64,000 bases of DNA from Typha latifolia (GCA_019914945.1 CM034103.1:11594001-11658000), one strand, 5' to 3'; numbered from the stretch's first letter, positions 39,401 to 50,622 are shown. Notes: a model not told the origin generated them from the sequence alone. Made by a program: numbers and translations.

Positions 39401-41094
39401 GGCCATGGTCCCCCATCACAAGAAGTAAAGTATTCTCATGAATACCACCAGGTGAAGATAGGTTCTTCATCACGTCAACAACATTCTGGAAAATGGCAGC
39501 TAGAGATCAAGAATCTTGAACAAGAGGTTAGAGGAAGCACAAAATAAAATTATAAACTTGAAAAAAAGTTTTCTCTCAACAGAGGAATAGGGTAAAGGAA
39601 TAAAGGGGAAAAAAAAAACATTTCTCTGGTGACAGTATAAGAAGCTCATAACAGAAACTTGAAAGCTTATGAAAATTATGCCTATTATGACTGCTTCTGA
39701 ATAAAATGTACATAAAATAGGATTTACCTCTAGAATACTATTATACTGCTCCAACTTTTGAATCATTGGAGTAGAATCAACACCAAATATGTGGCCTGCA
39801 TGATCCTAAGGTAATCTTGCGTCATGAGAATTGGCAAATTAACCAAAAAAATAGAAGTAGTCCAATACTCCAGAGATAAGGTAAGACATAAGAAATCATG
39901 TTAACAATTGGCTGCAGCAACAAGGTGCAATATCTACAGAAGCATATATAAATAAAAGGGGAAGACAGATCATGAGAACATCATCAAAGCAGGACATTGT
40001 GTACAAAAGTAAAAAAACATAAGTGCCTATAGTCTGACAACTAAATTAACTTACCACTCCAAGGAAATGTGCAATAAGAATATCCCAATCATCTTTATAT
40101 AGTGATGGCAGCAAATGATCTATGACTCCATTATCTACCTGATACAGGGAATTCCAATTTCAATTACAGAAAAGGCACCAAAGGAAAAAAGATAGCAAGG
40201 GAAAGAAAATCCTAGCAAAGCAAGACAATCATAAAAATGAATAACAAAAGATCAATCAAACAGGATAGAGAATCCGAATTTTGAAGGAGGCATACTGTAT
40301 CAAGATCTTTAACATTAAAAGAAGGGTAAGGATATGACTTCTGAAAGTGTTCAGGAAACAACTGTATCCATGTATCATCCCCCATCATCAGAACTCTCTT
40401 GCCATTCTTGGCCAACTGCTCGGGCATGAAAGAATACAAAGCATATCAGAATGTATCATGGCTCAGTTAAGAGAAAATCAACCCAACATCTGTTACATAA
40501 AAATCAAAATTTCTTGCTTTGAAACTCGAGATATCTTTGATATATTGAAGAGCAATTAAATAAGTACCTGATATATCAAATTATCTTCGACAATAGCTGG
40601 AGCTCCAAAACTGTTACCTACGTCAATAAAAGTGGGAAGTCCACCAGTTGTTAATCCCTGCATAAAATTCAACAGATCCAAGATCATTTACGACCAACTC
40701 ATTAATGATGTGTTCAAATTACAAAAAGAAAAGGACACCAGAGATACAAGAATGGATTAGAAAAATTGTGTGACAGCAACATTAAAGGTTTTATCAGAGA
40801 TAAACAAGCATGTTAACACTTCTTGTCGTCCTCAATCCTCATGGGTACTTCACCCATTAATTTATTAACACATCCTAGGATTAAGTAACACATACTTCGT
40901 TACAACTGATAATTCAAAATGACAACAGAGTTCACCTTTAACCGTTGCAAGCTAGTTGTTGGTGGATCTGCAATCGCTTTAAAGATCCTAGCAGACGATC
41001 TTTCACCAGATGCCAGCTTTTGCAACACCCTTAACTTGTCCATCCACGGCTTCTTTTCTAAAACACAACGTGATGTAGTTGAATAAGAATGGAC

Positions 41095-41135
<41 letters not shown>

Positions 41136-41597
41136 GACCTTCGAAGAATGTACTGGGAGCAACGAAATCAAACCTGGAACAGAAAGCATGATTCTCTAAG
41201 AAATAGGAGTCAAATTATTAACAAACACTCGTAATTAAACAAGGGAACAATAATTTTAGTATACCATTTACAAACAAGGTCACCTGAGAGCATCGAGGAC
41301 GATGATGACGAGGCGATCGACGGCGGGACGCGTCCAACAGTACGAATCTGGAGGATTTGGTGGATGAGGAGCGGGAGTAGAGTTAACAGGAGGAGAAGGA
41401 GGAGGAGGAGGAGGGTTTTGGAAGGCGCAAGGAGAGAAGGAGAGATCGGAGCAGTTGCTGTAGGACGAGAGCTCGGTGCGTGTTAGGAGGAAGCCGCGGG
41501 TGAAGAGGAAGATGGCGAGGGAGTGGAAGCCAAGGATGAGGAAGAAGGGCCATATCAACCTCCACTTCCCCACCGATTCCTCTACCGTCGTCGCCAT
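24415..41597 (-). CDS. PIGO: GPI ethanolamine phosphate transferase 3 homologue (PIG-O/GPI13)
   Basis: Eighteen exons (minus strand, high to low) join in frame to 989 codons plus stop: 41597-41284, 41173-41139, 41057-40936, 40657-40568, 40415-40296, 40138-40055, 39805-39728, 39485-39360, 39294-39205, 35983-35928, 34090-33943, 33196-32740, 32631-31897, 31386-31260, 30428-30387, 30285-30120, 25735-25652, 24510-24415. The enzyme adds phosphoethanolamine to the third mannose of the GPI anchor precursor in the ER. A signal-anchor helix (about 12-39) and a Pro-rich linker precede the luminal alkaline-phosphatase-fold domain. Active-site marks are VLDALR (D102), [15 protein letters not shown] (likely nucleophile T150), MGDD (D200-D201), DHAGH (256-260) and [11 protein letters not shown] (306-316). 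Many membrane helices follow, with conserved [16 protein letters not shown]. Introns 9, 10 and 16 are long (3.2, 1.8 and 4.4 kb). The length matches plant homologues. Confidence 0.93.
26180..28749 (+). mobile_element. Solo-LTR-like remnant inside PIG-O intron 16
   Basis: The block has LTR architecture on the + strand. First comes a stretch with TTCATCAATAGTTCATCGATACTATTCACTATTATTC (26400-26438; shown only as short repeated TTCAT/TATTC modules). Next is a TATA box (CTATAAATTA about 26670), then a CT-rich leader with CCCTAATCCC, a GC-rich transcribed part, internal direct repeats (about 27637-27765, repeated GGTGACT modules 27890-28140), and an end at GGATCGTGACA (28749). The TGACA end and overall layout resemble Ty3/gypsy LTRs of monocots. 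No gag-pol frames, matching second LTR or clear target duplication were found, and the left border is uncertain. Orientation is opposite to PIG-O. Confidence 0.55.
27637..27765. repeat. Direct repeat inside the LTR-like block
   Basis: TTTTCTGTGTGCAAAT, then TTATTTATTTCA, then TACGTG, then AAAATTTAATTGTTAT occurs twice, about 60 bases apart. A third start (TTTTCTGTATGCAT) follows. Confidence 0.75.
28776..28809. repeat. Near-perfect GGCAC hairpin
   Basis: The arm GGCACAGGGGTGTGCCA (28776-28792) and the arm TGGCACACCCCGTGCC (28794-28809) are reverse complements except for one bulged A, with a one-base centre. Flanking sequence repeats the GTGCC/GGCAC theme (28755-28860). Similar diverged phrases occur at about 38355-38460. 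Confidence 0.75.
28860..29560. repeat. Second LTR-like fragment in PIG-O intron 16
   Basis: Phrases such as ACTCGATGACCCAGAGTTAGGGC, TTACTAAGCTTTATGCTCACTACC (29409-29432) and an AT-rich tail with GTTATGTTGGCCCTACGTGAG read like the U3/R part of a decayed gypsy-type LTR. No frames or borders were determined. The judgement rests on sequence style only. Confidence 0.35.
34349..34508. repeat. 81-base direct repeat, two copies, in PIG-O intron 10
   Basis: GAATTTATGAGATATAAAAACAG at 34349 recurs as GAATTTTTGAGATACAAAAACAG at 34430. Both copies continue with TACTGGCATCC(A/G)GCATGCTGTTAATCAC and CTTGGTGAGCAAAAAAA. The copies differ by only a few substitutions, so the duplication is fairly recent. 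Confidence 0.9.
38340..39060. repeat. Degenerate GGCAC-type repeat in PIG-O intron 9
   Basis: GATGCCAGTTGGCATGTCC, ATGGGTGTGCTAG and GTGTGCCATCATGCCGGTTAGCACG (38356-38456) echo the hairpin unit at 28755-28860. A short hairpin CGTGCC-TTC-GGCACG lies at 39032-39046. The part between is AT-rich. Probably two remains of one family. Confidence 0.4.
41099..41134. repeat. (GA)n microsatellite in PIG-O intron 2
   Basis: About 36 bases of GA in an intron of only 81 bases. Read on the coding strand it is a CT run, starting four bases after the donor at 41138, so it makes up almost half the intron. Confidence 0.95.
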
Positions 41598-42133
41598 TGG
41601 AGCTCAGATTCGAGAGAGGAGGAGAAGGGGCGGCGATTCGTGAACGTTGAAATGAAGGCTTTTTAGTCGTAAAATCCTCAAAAGTAATTGTTCTATATAA
41701 TTTACGATTTTCTACGTAATTGTCTTCAAACATATTTCCTATCGATATTATGAAATATTATTAATATAAATCATTTGAAACTTTAGTAAACTTTGAAAAC
41801 AACAGTATTTTGATTACTTTAAAAGTTTTATATATATATATATATATATATATAAAGTTTTTTTTTTATCCCGATAATTTATTACCTGCGTGGCGGCAAA
41901 AATTTAGAACAAAGGTGACTTATTCGCTTTTGCCAAAATGGGATCAGATAGGAGGGTTCGTTTTATTAATTTTTTGGCATACTTACGAAGTTATTATGAA
42001 ATGAGGGGGTTTATTCTAGAGACTTATTTTATCTTAAGCTATACGGGCCTAAAATATCCGAACCAAAATATCGTATCGTTCCACCTCGGGACTTTATCAT
42101 CAAGCGAGGCGGGAAAAATCTCTCTCCATCGCC
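41598..42133. promoter_or_regulatory. Bidirectional promoter between PIG-O and FEN1
   Basis: The start codons of PIG-O (-, 41597) and FEN1 (+, 42134) are divergent with 536 bp between. The space holds a (TA)n run (41829-41853), GGGCC-type cores (about 42044) and, on the FEN1 side, an E2F-type site. It must serve as promoter and both 5' leaders, as no room exists for separate distant promoters without overlap. Confidence 0.7.
42108..42118 (+). promoter_or_regulatory. E2F-type site (GGCGGGAAAAA)
   Basis: GGCGGGAAA is the reverse complement of TTTCCCGCC, a perfect match to the plant E2F/DP consensus. It lies 16-26 bases before the FEN1 start codon, so it is in the leader or at the transcription start. 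FEN1 is a replication gene, and E2F control at G1/S is established for this class. Confidence 0.65.
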
Positions 42134-45100
42134 ATGGGCATCAAGGTTAGGGTGTAGCTTCCATTTTCCTTGGCTTCACCAGCAAATTACCTCTCATTCT
42201 TCTTGTTCTTCCTTTTGACCGTAGGGTTTAACGAAACTCCTCGCCGACAACGCCCCGAAGGCCATGAAAGAGAACAAGTTCGTGAGCTACTTTGGCCGAG
42301 AGATCGCCATCGACGCCAGCATGAGCATCTACCAGTTTCTTGTGCGCCGAAATACTTCAAATTTCTTTGCTTTTGGTTTTGGTTGCTTATAATTCCCCCA
42401 TTCTTCTGTTTCTCGACCGTATTTCGGAATTTAGATTGTCGTAAATGGTAAAATTTTCGATTTTTATGCCGTGGGAGTACGTATTCTTAGAAAATTATCT
42501 TGTTGGTAGGTTGTGGTAGGAAGGACTGGGACAGAGACCCTCACTAATGAAGCTGGAGAAGTCACAAGGTGCGGGAAAACCCTCTTATTAGTGATTTTTG
42601 TTGTTTGGATGGTGAATGCATAACGTTTGATCTCTTTGAACTATTATTCCTATCTTGGCAGTCATTTGCAGGGTATGTTTAACCGGACTATAAGATTGCT
42701 GGAGGCCGGAATAAAGCCAGTGTATGTTCCCAATTCTTCTTGCATTTTTTCTTGTGATTCATGGTTGGTTGTTTTCAGAATCTTCGTGATGAAAGAGAGT
42801 ATCTTTAAGAATGTTTTGTGCTGTTTATGACAGATATGTTTTTGATGGCCAGCCACCTGATTTGAAGAAACAAGAGCTTGCTAAGAGGTATGTGTCATGA
42901 CATTTACTTTAAACACCATTGGCTCATTTTTTTTCTGTTTAATGTTTTATGGTTGTATTTAGTGGGTGCCTCTTTGATTTATTGTAATCTATTGCATTCT
43001 TTAGGTTCTCAAAGAGGGAGGATGCCACCAAGGATCTTTCTATAGCCATAGAGGTAATTGTTATCTTTTTTATCAAGTATTACTCTTCAGGCATTATTTC
43101 GACCATTTGGATTCCTGTTGGTGCACTTTGTTTGCTCAACTTTGTTCTCTTCTTTGGCCCCTTTTGGAATATAACTGCTGGTGCTGCAGGCTGGAGACTT
43201 GGAAGCAATTGAAAAGTTCAGCAAAAGGACTGTTAAGGTAATTTTCAGTCTTTACCCATTTAGAGACAATTTTTTTGTCTAGAGACTTCTATTTTAGAAA
43301 CCTACTCCCACATTTGAATATTGGATAGCCTGTAATAAAATACTGTAACTTGAATGGTATAGATCTTTGTGATGAATCTGTTAGAAGGCATTCGGTGAAA
43401 GAACATTGTTTCTTCAAGAACTCCACTTCAAAAGCAATAATCAACGTGCCTAAAGTTAGGGTATCCCAACTCTTATATAGGTTAGTAAGATAAGGCTAAA
43501 TTCAAGTCAAATCTGGACTCACGGAATTCTATATTTCTAAATCTCTGCGGTGCGTTCGAACGCTAGTCGTGCCTATTCGAACGGCCTGATTTGAATTCCA
43601 TGTGCGTTTGAATGGTCGAAAACCGCTCTCTATATTTTTGAATGCGCTTCGAACGGCTGCAGGCAAGCTAGACTTGTTCATAGAATGGTAGTGGCTCATT
43701 TGGATCTCCATCTGTAACTTTTGAGGATGAACTTTTGTTTTTTCGCTTGTTCTTTTTTCTTTTTGCAGGTCACAAAGAAACATAATGAAGACTGTAAATG
43801 GCTCCTAAGATTGATGGGCATTCCTGTGATTGAGGTGCGATGGACTTCTCTTTTCTTTTTTCTTTGCTTGTATTTTTGTTTACTTGAGCTTAAGTTTTCA
43901 TGCAACCATGAGGAAACTATTGTCTGGAAATTTTCACCTTTCATATCAATTCATGGCAAAAGCCTATAAGACTTTTAATCATCAAAGATTTACAGTAATG
44001 ATTAATGAGTCGTACTTCCTTTCTGTCTTCAGGCACCTTGTGAAGCAGAGGCAGAGTGCGCAGCACTTTGCAAGAGTGATAAGGCATGAAAAAAGAAGTG
44101 TTAGGAACAATCTTGTATCTTTCTTTTTCACGCCAGTAACAATTTTAATAACTATAGGTATATGCTGTGGCCTCAGAAGATATGGACACACTAACTTTTG
44201 GTGCCCCAAGATTTCTTCGTCACTTCATGGTTTCGAGCTCAAAAAAAGTCCCTGTGATGGAATTTGAAGTTTCAAAGGTTCCACACATTGCTGACAGCAT
44301 GCTTCTGATTACTTCGTCTTGAATCTACCAATTATGCCTTTTCATCTTTCCAGGTTCTAGGGGAGCTTGAACTCACCATGGATCAATTCATTGACTTATG
44401 CATTCTTTCTGGATGCGACTACTGCGATAGTATCAAAGGTAACTTAACTTGGATAGTAGGTTTTTTCAATTTTCGTATGGACTTTTAAAATTGTATTTTC
44501 AATGATGTCATTAGGAGCTTAACAGTATTATAAGAAGATCCATGCCTTCAACTTCACAATTTTTACTTCCTTTTTTTTTAACAAGAAGCTATATTTAGAA
44601 AAGATGCAGGTTTCACTTTCTGTATACTATATATCTTCTTATAATGCCAACTCCTGGACAAGTTTGCATGTTTTCTTGTTTACTTCAATTTGGCGTCTAA
44701 TAGCTGCAGATAAAAAGAAATCTCAGGGTAACTTCTTGTGGATCTTAGAATTTCACTTGTGGAAAGTAAGTCTAAACTAGGTATCAACTCTGGCTGCATG
44801 GACAGAAAGATACATACATTCACATGCCAAGACAATAAGCCCACCCTCTCTGTTAAGAACAAATCCTGAATGCATTGTGAAGCCGCTTCTACTTTCTATA
44901 TGAGATAGCTCCAGAACATACATTGTTGCATTAGTGTTTCATGTCTCTGAAGGATATTCTTAGGGTAATAAGTCCTGATACAGTTTTGTTAGACTAAAAT
45001 TTGATGATTCTACCATTTAGCTGCATGTGTGAATGTTTAGATTATGTTTTTTTGTTATATTTAGTAAATGCAGATGTAGTAGTATCTGGTTGTTGTTAAT

Positions 45101-48100
45101 CAAATTTGGTCTGTTTTCTAATTTATGAACGCAAAGCTTCTTGAAACTTGTCAAATATTGAATTTTTTCCAACTAAAATTTGTAATTTTAGTCGTCCTCA
45201 AGTTGTTAACTTCCACTTAAATCCCCTTTTAAATCCATTTGTTTGATATTTGTCAAAACAGAAATTAGAATAAATATTTTTTCTTCATCATAATTGATGC
45301 CTCTTTGTAGAATTTAGCATGCCATCTCTTTATAAATCTGGGAGATATCTATTCTAATGATTTCACTGCATATCTTTGAAATAGGTATTGGCGGACAAAC
45401 AGCTTTGAAGCTTATCCGTCAACATGGTCACATGGAAACTATATTGGAGAATATAAACAGAGAAAGGTGGGTCTGATAATAATATATATGGCTTGGATAT
45501 TTTATATCTGGAGACATTTACTTAATCTTGTTTGATTCTCTAATTATCATAACACTACTATGTAATGTCATACTTTGATTGACCTTCAAGTTTGATGGAA
45601 CTTCTTTCAAATCATTCTTTGTTCATTGCTTATTTCTTTATTTTAAGTTGTTGCAGGTAGTTTTATATGCTGGATAATGAGATTGATCAATATAAGCACC
45701 ATATGACATTTCTCATCAATTGATAATACGCAAGAAGATATTGTATTAGAATGTTACTATCAACTGACCAAAGAAAACTTTTTCCTTCAGCTGTGCTCAG
45801 TAAGTGGCTGATTTTCTATTTTGGCTGTCTGGAAAATTTCTTCAGATTGCAGTTATGCCAAGTTGCCAACTACTCATGAGTCATGAATATGTCCAGGAAA
45901 ATCACGAGTTATGAACATGGCCAGGAAAATCATTCTTCACATTGTATTAGAGTGTTGCTGTTTTAACTATATGTATTTTGAAGACTGTAAGCATGTCATT
46001 CATATACGTGTTGAATTGATGAAGATTCAAGGCTTTGATTAGTTTTAAATCCTTATCTTGTCTGAAGGACATTCTAAGAGAAATATATTTGTGACTTATC
46101 TATTTGGAGATGAACTTGTTGCTGCATTTTTTAATGTCAGGTATCAAATTCCAGATGACTGGCCTTATCAAGAAGCTCGACAATTGTTCAAAGAACCTAG
46201 GGTCTCTCTTGAACTTCCAGAGCTGAAGTGGACCACTCCAGATGAGAAGGTCATTTGGTAACCAAGTTAGTTCATGCCCATATCTTTGAATTATTTGAAT
46301 TTTGAAATAAGCAACATTTTTTCTCTTTCCCTTCATTTAGGGTCTTCTTAACTTCTTGGTCACTGAAAATGGTTTCAATCATAATCGAGTGACAAAGGCA
46401 TGTATTTTATTTTTCACCAATAATAAAATTATTGCATTTGTTTTCTCACATAGTCCTTGATATCTGCTATTTGTTTTGTATATTAATAGGCAATAGAAAA
46501 GATAAAAGCTGCCAAGAATAAATTTTCCCAAGGGAGGTAAGTACTAATAGTACCAGTATTATATGGGCATTTCATTTTTCTGATGGTGATTGCTGATACC
46601 ACTTGGGATTTCCCCAGACTGGAGTCCTTTTCTGTACCAGTTCTTCATGCATCTTCACCTCCTAAACAGAAGGTATGTGCTTGAAATAACCTCATTTTTA
46701 TCCATCCTGCTTGTAAAAATTTTTTGGTTGGTTTTTCAAAATAAAGAACCTTCTGTGAATATAAATGCATGTTGGAAGATGAATACTTGTAAAATATCTT
46801 GGGGGCTGCTTCTTATTGATGAATCTTACTCAGGGGAAGTCATGTTTGATTATTGTTGCTGAGTTAGTTGAGCTGGATTAATTTTTGATTATATGGGGCC
46901 ATAATTATTTCATAACCTCTTTCATCCAAATCCCAAGTATCTGGTGTCTTTCAGTTTGTTGGTCACCATTTCAACTTCTGACCTGCTGCATTTTCTTTTT
47001 CACATGCTGAAATTGTCTTGCATGCGCATTATTGTTATACAGGTTGCATTGGATATGCCTTGAAAGCCAACCTGAAAATATCTCCTGAGAGAAGCCAACT
47101 CAAATATTTCAAATCTATTACATTTCTCCATAGATGGGTATCTTAATTCTGTAGACCCTCTTGCTCATAAGGTACAGAATAAAAATGAGATTTCAAAATG
47201 AGTTTGAGTTTGAGCATTTCAACGACCTATATTTATAATTTATGTACTAGGACTCGCATTAGAATTCAATTAGATACAATCAGTATCAGACTTGCTAATA
47301 TGGTGGCAAAATTTGGTGGTCATCTTTTTCTAGTTCTTTACAGGTGAATTCTTATTGTGTCCTTATACTAATAGCTGCTCTGACCAACATGTGATTTGCT
47401 TGCTACATCTATTAGTTTAATTATCACAAGGGAAATATTTGTGGTCTCACATTAGACAGTTACTGATGATTAAGATTTCAGATATGATACACATCTGAAT
47501 ATAAATAACGTAGTAGGGAACACTTACTTGCCCTAGTGCAATTATTCTGATGACTATTGGTATTAAATTATTAGCTGGTCAGCCATTTTTTATGCTGTGA
47601 ATGCAAATACTTTTCAAAACAGAAGTCTGGTCAATATGTTTAGTAGACAAATTTCATGCTCTTCTACCTTTATATCCTATTCAATATTGTTCAATTTGCA
47701 TACTTCTTGTTTCTTTTGTGCCTTAATCTTTAACAGGAAAATACATATAAAAAGTTAGTAACTGCTTGAAATGTTATGCTTTTGCCTGAACTCATCGTTT
47801 GCTACTTGATTGCATAGCAATTACATGTATCTCTGGAGAAATTTTTTAACTGCTCTTTTAAGGATGTTTACATATGTATCTTATGGTTTTATTTTATTAT
47901 GTTTTTTTTTTAATTTTTGCTTCAGGTAGAAATAAATTAGTTAGGCAGATCATCTTAGAAGCTAAACCTGATCCAGACCATTCTTTCCGTGATACCTCTG
48001 TTACAGGAAAACAGATGCATGCTAGGCACTGCACGACTACTACCCAACTCTAGGATGTTCACCCTGCAAATCTGTAGAACCTCGAGCTTTAACATTGGTA

Positions 48101-48207
48101 GATTGAAGCTGCCGATGGCAGATTTGCAGTTCAGATGCCATGAAGTGGTATCTGTTGGTTCTTATTTCAGCACAGGAAGCCGAGAAGCACTACAGGTCTT
48201 TAAATAA
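42134..48207 (+). CDS. FEN1: Flap endonuclease 1, FEN1b-like paralogue
   Basis: Seventeen exons join in frame to 423 residues: 42134-42145, 42225-42341, 42510-42568, 42662-42721, 42834-42887, 43005-43053, 43190-43237, 43769-43834, 44033-44083, 44158-44277, 44354-44438, 45385-45466, 46141-46249, 46341-46397, 46490-46536, 46618-46672, 48007-48207. The enzyme cuts 5' flaps in Okazaki-fragment maturation and long-patch base excision repair in the nucleus. Active-site acids are all present: D34, D87, E159, E161, D180, D182, D234. The N-terminus MGIKGLTKLL is canonical; its Gly2 must be free. The helix-2-turn-helix [14 protein letters not shown] follows (238-251). The PCNA box QGRLESFS (337-344) has Ser where FEN1 has a second Phe. 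The last exon (residues 358-423) carries ENRCMLG and [10 protein letters not shown], resembling the C-terminus of rice FEN1b as I remember it. The last exon is the least certain part. Confidence 0.9.
43552..43665. repeat. TTCGAACG-rich patch in FEN1 intron 7
   Basis: GCGTTCGAACGC (43552-43563, a perfect 12-base palindrome) is followed by related phrases TTCGAACGGCC, GCGTTTGAATGG and GCTTCGAACGGC within about 110 bases. It looks like a small transposable-element fragment inserted in the 531-base intron. Confidence 0.5.
45877..45932. repeat. Short direct repeat in FEN1 intron 12
   Basis: GAGTCATGAATATGTCCAGG and then AAAATCA is followed at once by GAGTTATGAACATGGCCAGG and then AAAATCA. This is a 28-base unit, twice, with a few substitutions. 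Confidence 0.8.
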
Positions 48208-48380
48208 CAAACAAATGGTTGGGCCTTGCAAATGTACTGCTAATTCTAAAATTAAAATGATTCACATAAGACATGCCTAAGTTTAACTTGTATGCGTTTA
48301 GAGTGCATGAGAATTATTTATAGACATAATTTGCTTGTGTCAGTATAAATAATATTACAGTTACAGTGAATTCACATAAG

Positions 48381-48996
48381 ATCATGCAGTGTAGACCTTA
48401 ACCTGCTGCTCCTGGACCTTGACCCTTCACTTTTGCTTGGAAATTAAAGCTAGAATATGCAAATGAGCTCTCCTGTATGAACTTTGGCATTACATTTTTG
48501 AAACCAACACACTCTGTGTCCTTCTGTTTGATTGTTCTTTTGGTGTCTATATCTCAGGCCTCTTCAATTTTTATTGTTTGCTCTACAAGATCATGCAGTG
48601 TAGACCTTAACCTGCTGCTCATGACCTTGACCCTTCACTTTTGCTTGGAAATTAAAGCTAGAATATGCAAATGAGCTCTCCTGTATGAACTTTGGCATTA
48701 CATTTTTGAAACCAACACACTCTGTGTCCTTCTGTTTGATTGTTCTTTTGGTGTCTATATCTCAGGCCTCTTCAATTTTTATTGTTTGCTCTACAAGATC
48801 ATGCAGTGTAGACCTTAACCTGCTGCTCATGACCTTGACCCTTCACTTTTGCTTGGAAATTAAAGCTAGAATATGCAAATGAGCTCTCCTGTATGAACTT
48901 TGGCATTACATTTTTGAAACCAACACACCATGTATCCTTCTGTTTGTTTGTTCTTTTGGTGTCTATATCTGTCAAGCCTCTTCAAATTTTATTGTT
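48381..48996. repeat. 208-base tandem repeat, three copies, downstream of FEN1
   Basis: Copies start with ATCATGCAGTGTAGACCTTA at 48381, 48590 and 48798. Copies 1 and 2 are identical over long stretches; copy 1 has one extra base (CTCCTGGACC against CTCATGACC). Copy 3 loses similarity at about 48980-48996. Each unit carries a 65-codon open frame that is identical in the first two copies but starts inside the unit and has no family resemblance, so it is a by-product. The array begins about 170 bases after the FEN1 stop codon and may be transcribed as part of its 3' end. Confidence 0.92.
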
Positions 48997-49179
48997 CCAG
49001 TGAATTGATTGATTGTCTGAACTGTTGTTCTGCATCTCCATATTTGTCGCCTAACAGATATGGCCTAGATTGTTGTTCTTGGTCAATGGTAGGGCTTGCC
49101 TTTTTAGAGCATCCCACTGCTGTAAATTTGAAAAATAATTTTCTAATGTTTTTTTCCAAAAAAGAAAAACTCAAGATGT

Positions 49180-49251
49180 AGGGCCCAACCGGGTTCGAAC
49201 CGGTGACCTCTTGATCTGCAGTCAAATGCTCTACCACTGAGCTATGGACCC
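49180..49251 (-). tRNA. trnC-GCA: tRNA-Cys (GCA)
   Basis: On the minus strand GGGTCCA (5' end 49251) pairs with TGGGCCC, with one U-G pair, followed by discriminator T (U73, an identity element of tRNA-Cys). The D-arm is TAGCTCAGTGGTAGAGC (A box), the anticodon arm TTTGACTGCAGATCAAG has anticodon GCA, and the T-arm is CCGGTTCGAACCCGG (perfect B box). It has no intron and is 72 nt. A T-rich tract at 49171-49159, with runs of TTTTT and TTTTTT, provides a pol III stop. It lies between the 208-base repeat array and PHYA, on the opposite strand to both neighbours. All features support an active nuclear gene. Confidence 0.95.
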
Positions 49252-50574
49252 CGTTGGCATGACAAAAAATTGGCTTTCATTGATATATATTTCGACTTAG
49301 TGCAATTAAAATCTCAAAGTCGAAAGCTTGTCCTCATGATTAAAGTATCTTAACGAGCGAGCTCTAAGGCAAAAGGAGTAGTAGTACAACATAAGGGGGA
49401 ATATTAGCTAATGGGTAAGTATTAAATTAGATAGGATTAGTAGATTTGATTCACCTTGTCTTTAAGAAGTGCGAATTGGATTACTTTTTGTGCCCCATTT
49501 TAGTAAGGAAAATATGGGACTGGTAATCTCAATGGCTTGTTTATCTCCAAATTAGTTGAACTAATCACATGTTGTCGGCCATAAGCTAATCACTCCAAAA
49601 CGTAATGAAAGACTAAAGAGGAAGCTTTGAATAAATAAATAAATAAATAATTTGGCGATCCACTAACGTCTCATTCGTCCTTTTCTTTGCATTTAACGCT
49701 TTGGGTAGCATATAGGTTTGTCCACCTACCATGAGATCATGTGGGCATGTCCCCTCTACTTATGCAACCCTTTATTAATTCTTTTGCTCTTAAGATATAA
49801 TTTTCCCTCTTTTTTTTTTTTTTCTTTCCACTATTATTCTTATCCTATAGGAAAAGTTGAAAAGAGAAAAATATATGTTTTATCCTCTTGTAATTTGACC
49901 AAAATTCAAAGTGTTCCTTGAATGTTTCATTAGTGATACTTAATGATGTGTCCATTGGTTAGGGGTGATGGCGTAGGTGGCGGTGACGACGGTGGTAGAC
50001 CTAAGATTTAGAGGGGAAGATGAGGGAGAAGGAGCGCAGAGGGAAGGAGATCGAGATAGAGAAATAAGAGGAAGAGGAAGAGGACGAGTGACAAGCGGTA
50101 ATCGACGACAACGACTGCGAAGACAAAAGTGAGTATCCCTTATAACACGGCAAACAAAGTGCCGCGGCATGGTCCCTATGGCATGACCATCGTTGTAACC
50201 GATCACAAAAATTATAAAAAATTTCTTTATATTTTTTACTTTTATATTATTTTTTTAGTAAAACACTGATTAGACGAGGATTTTACTTTATGGCGAGTAG
50301 AACACTCAAACAGTGAAGCATTTTATTTTCTACCGTTTACGAGGCACTGAATGAATGTGCACTAGTTGATGGCCACGTGTAGTCCATGCTGCGGCTTTGT
50401 CGGTATCCATGTCTATCCAACAGTGAAGTGAATTGGGGGGTTTTATGACTCCCATGCAATGCATACGATCCTACTCCTTTTCCCGATGCCCCTCCCCCGC
50501 CCACGGGTTTCAACTATACTGCTCTTCGCCGTAGTAGAATATTATTATTAATACACCCACATGCGAAACTAACG

Positions 50575-50622
<48 letters not shown>

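Noticed and set aside
47042..47062. Alternative last exon of FEN1 (VALDMP then stop), and a second one at 47737 ([10 protein letters not shown] then stop)
   Set aside because: Both have usable acceptors and keep frame, but they give very short tails without family resemblance. The exon at 48007 gives a 66-residue tail resembling FEN1b. They could still be minor isoforms.
48477..48882. Two identical 65-codon open frames
   Set aside because: They arise from the 208-base tandem repeat, start within the unit, and have no resemblance to a known protein. Duplication of DNA explains the identity better than a gene pair.
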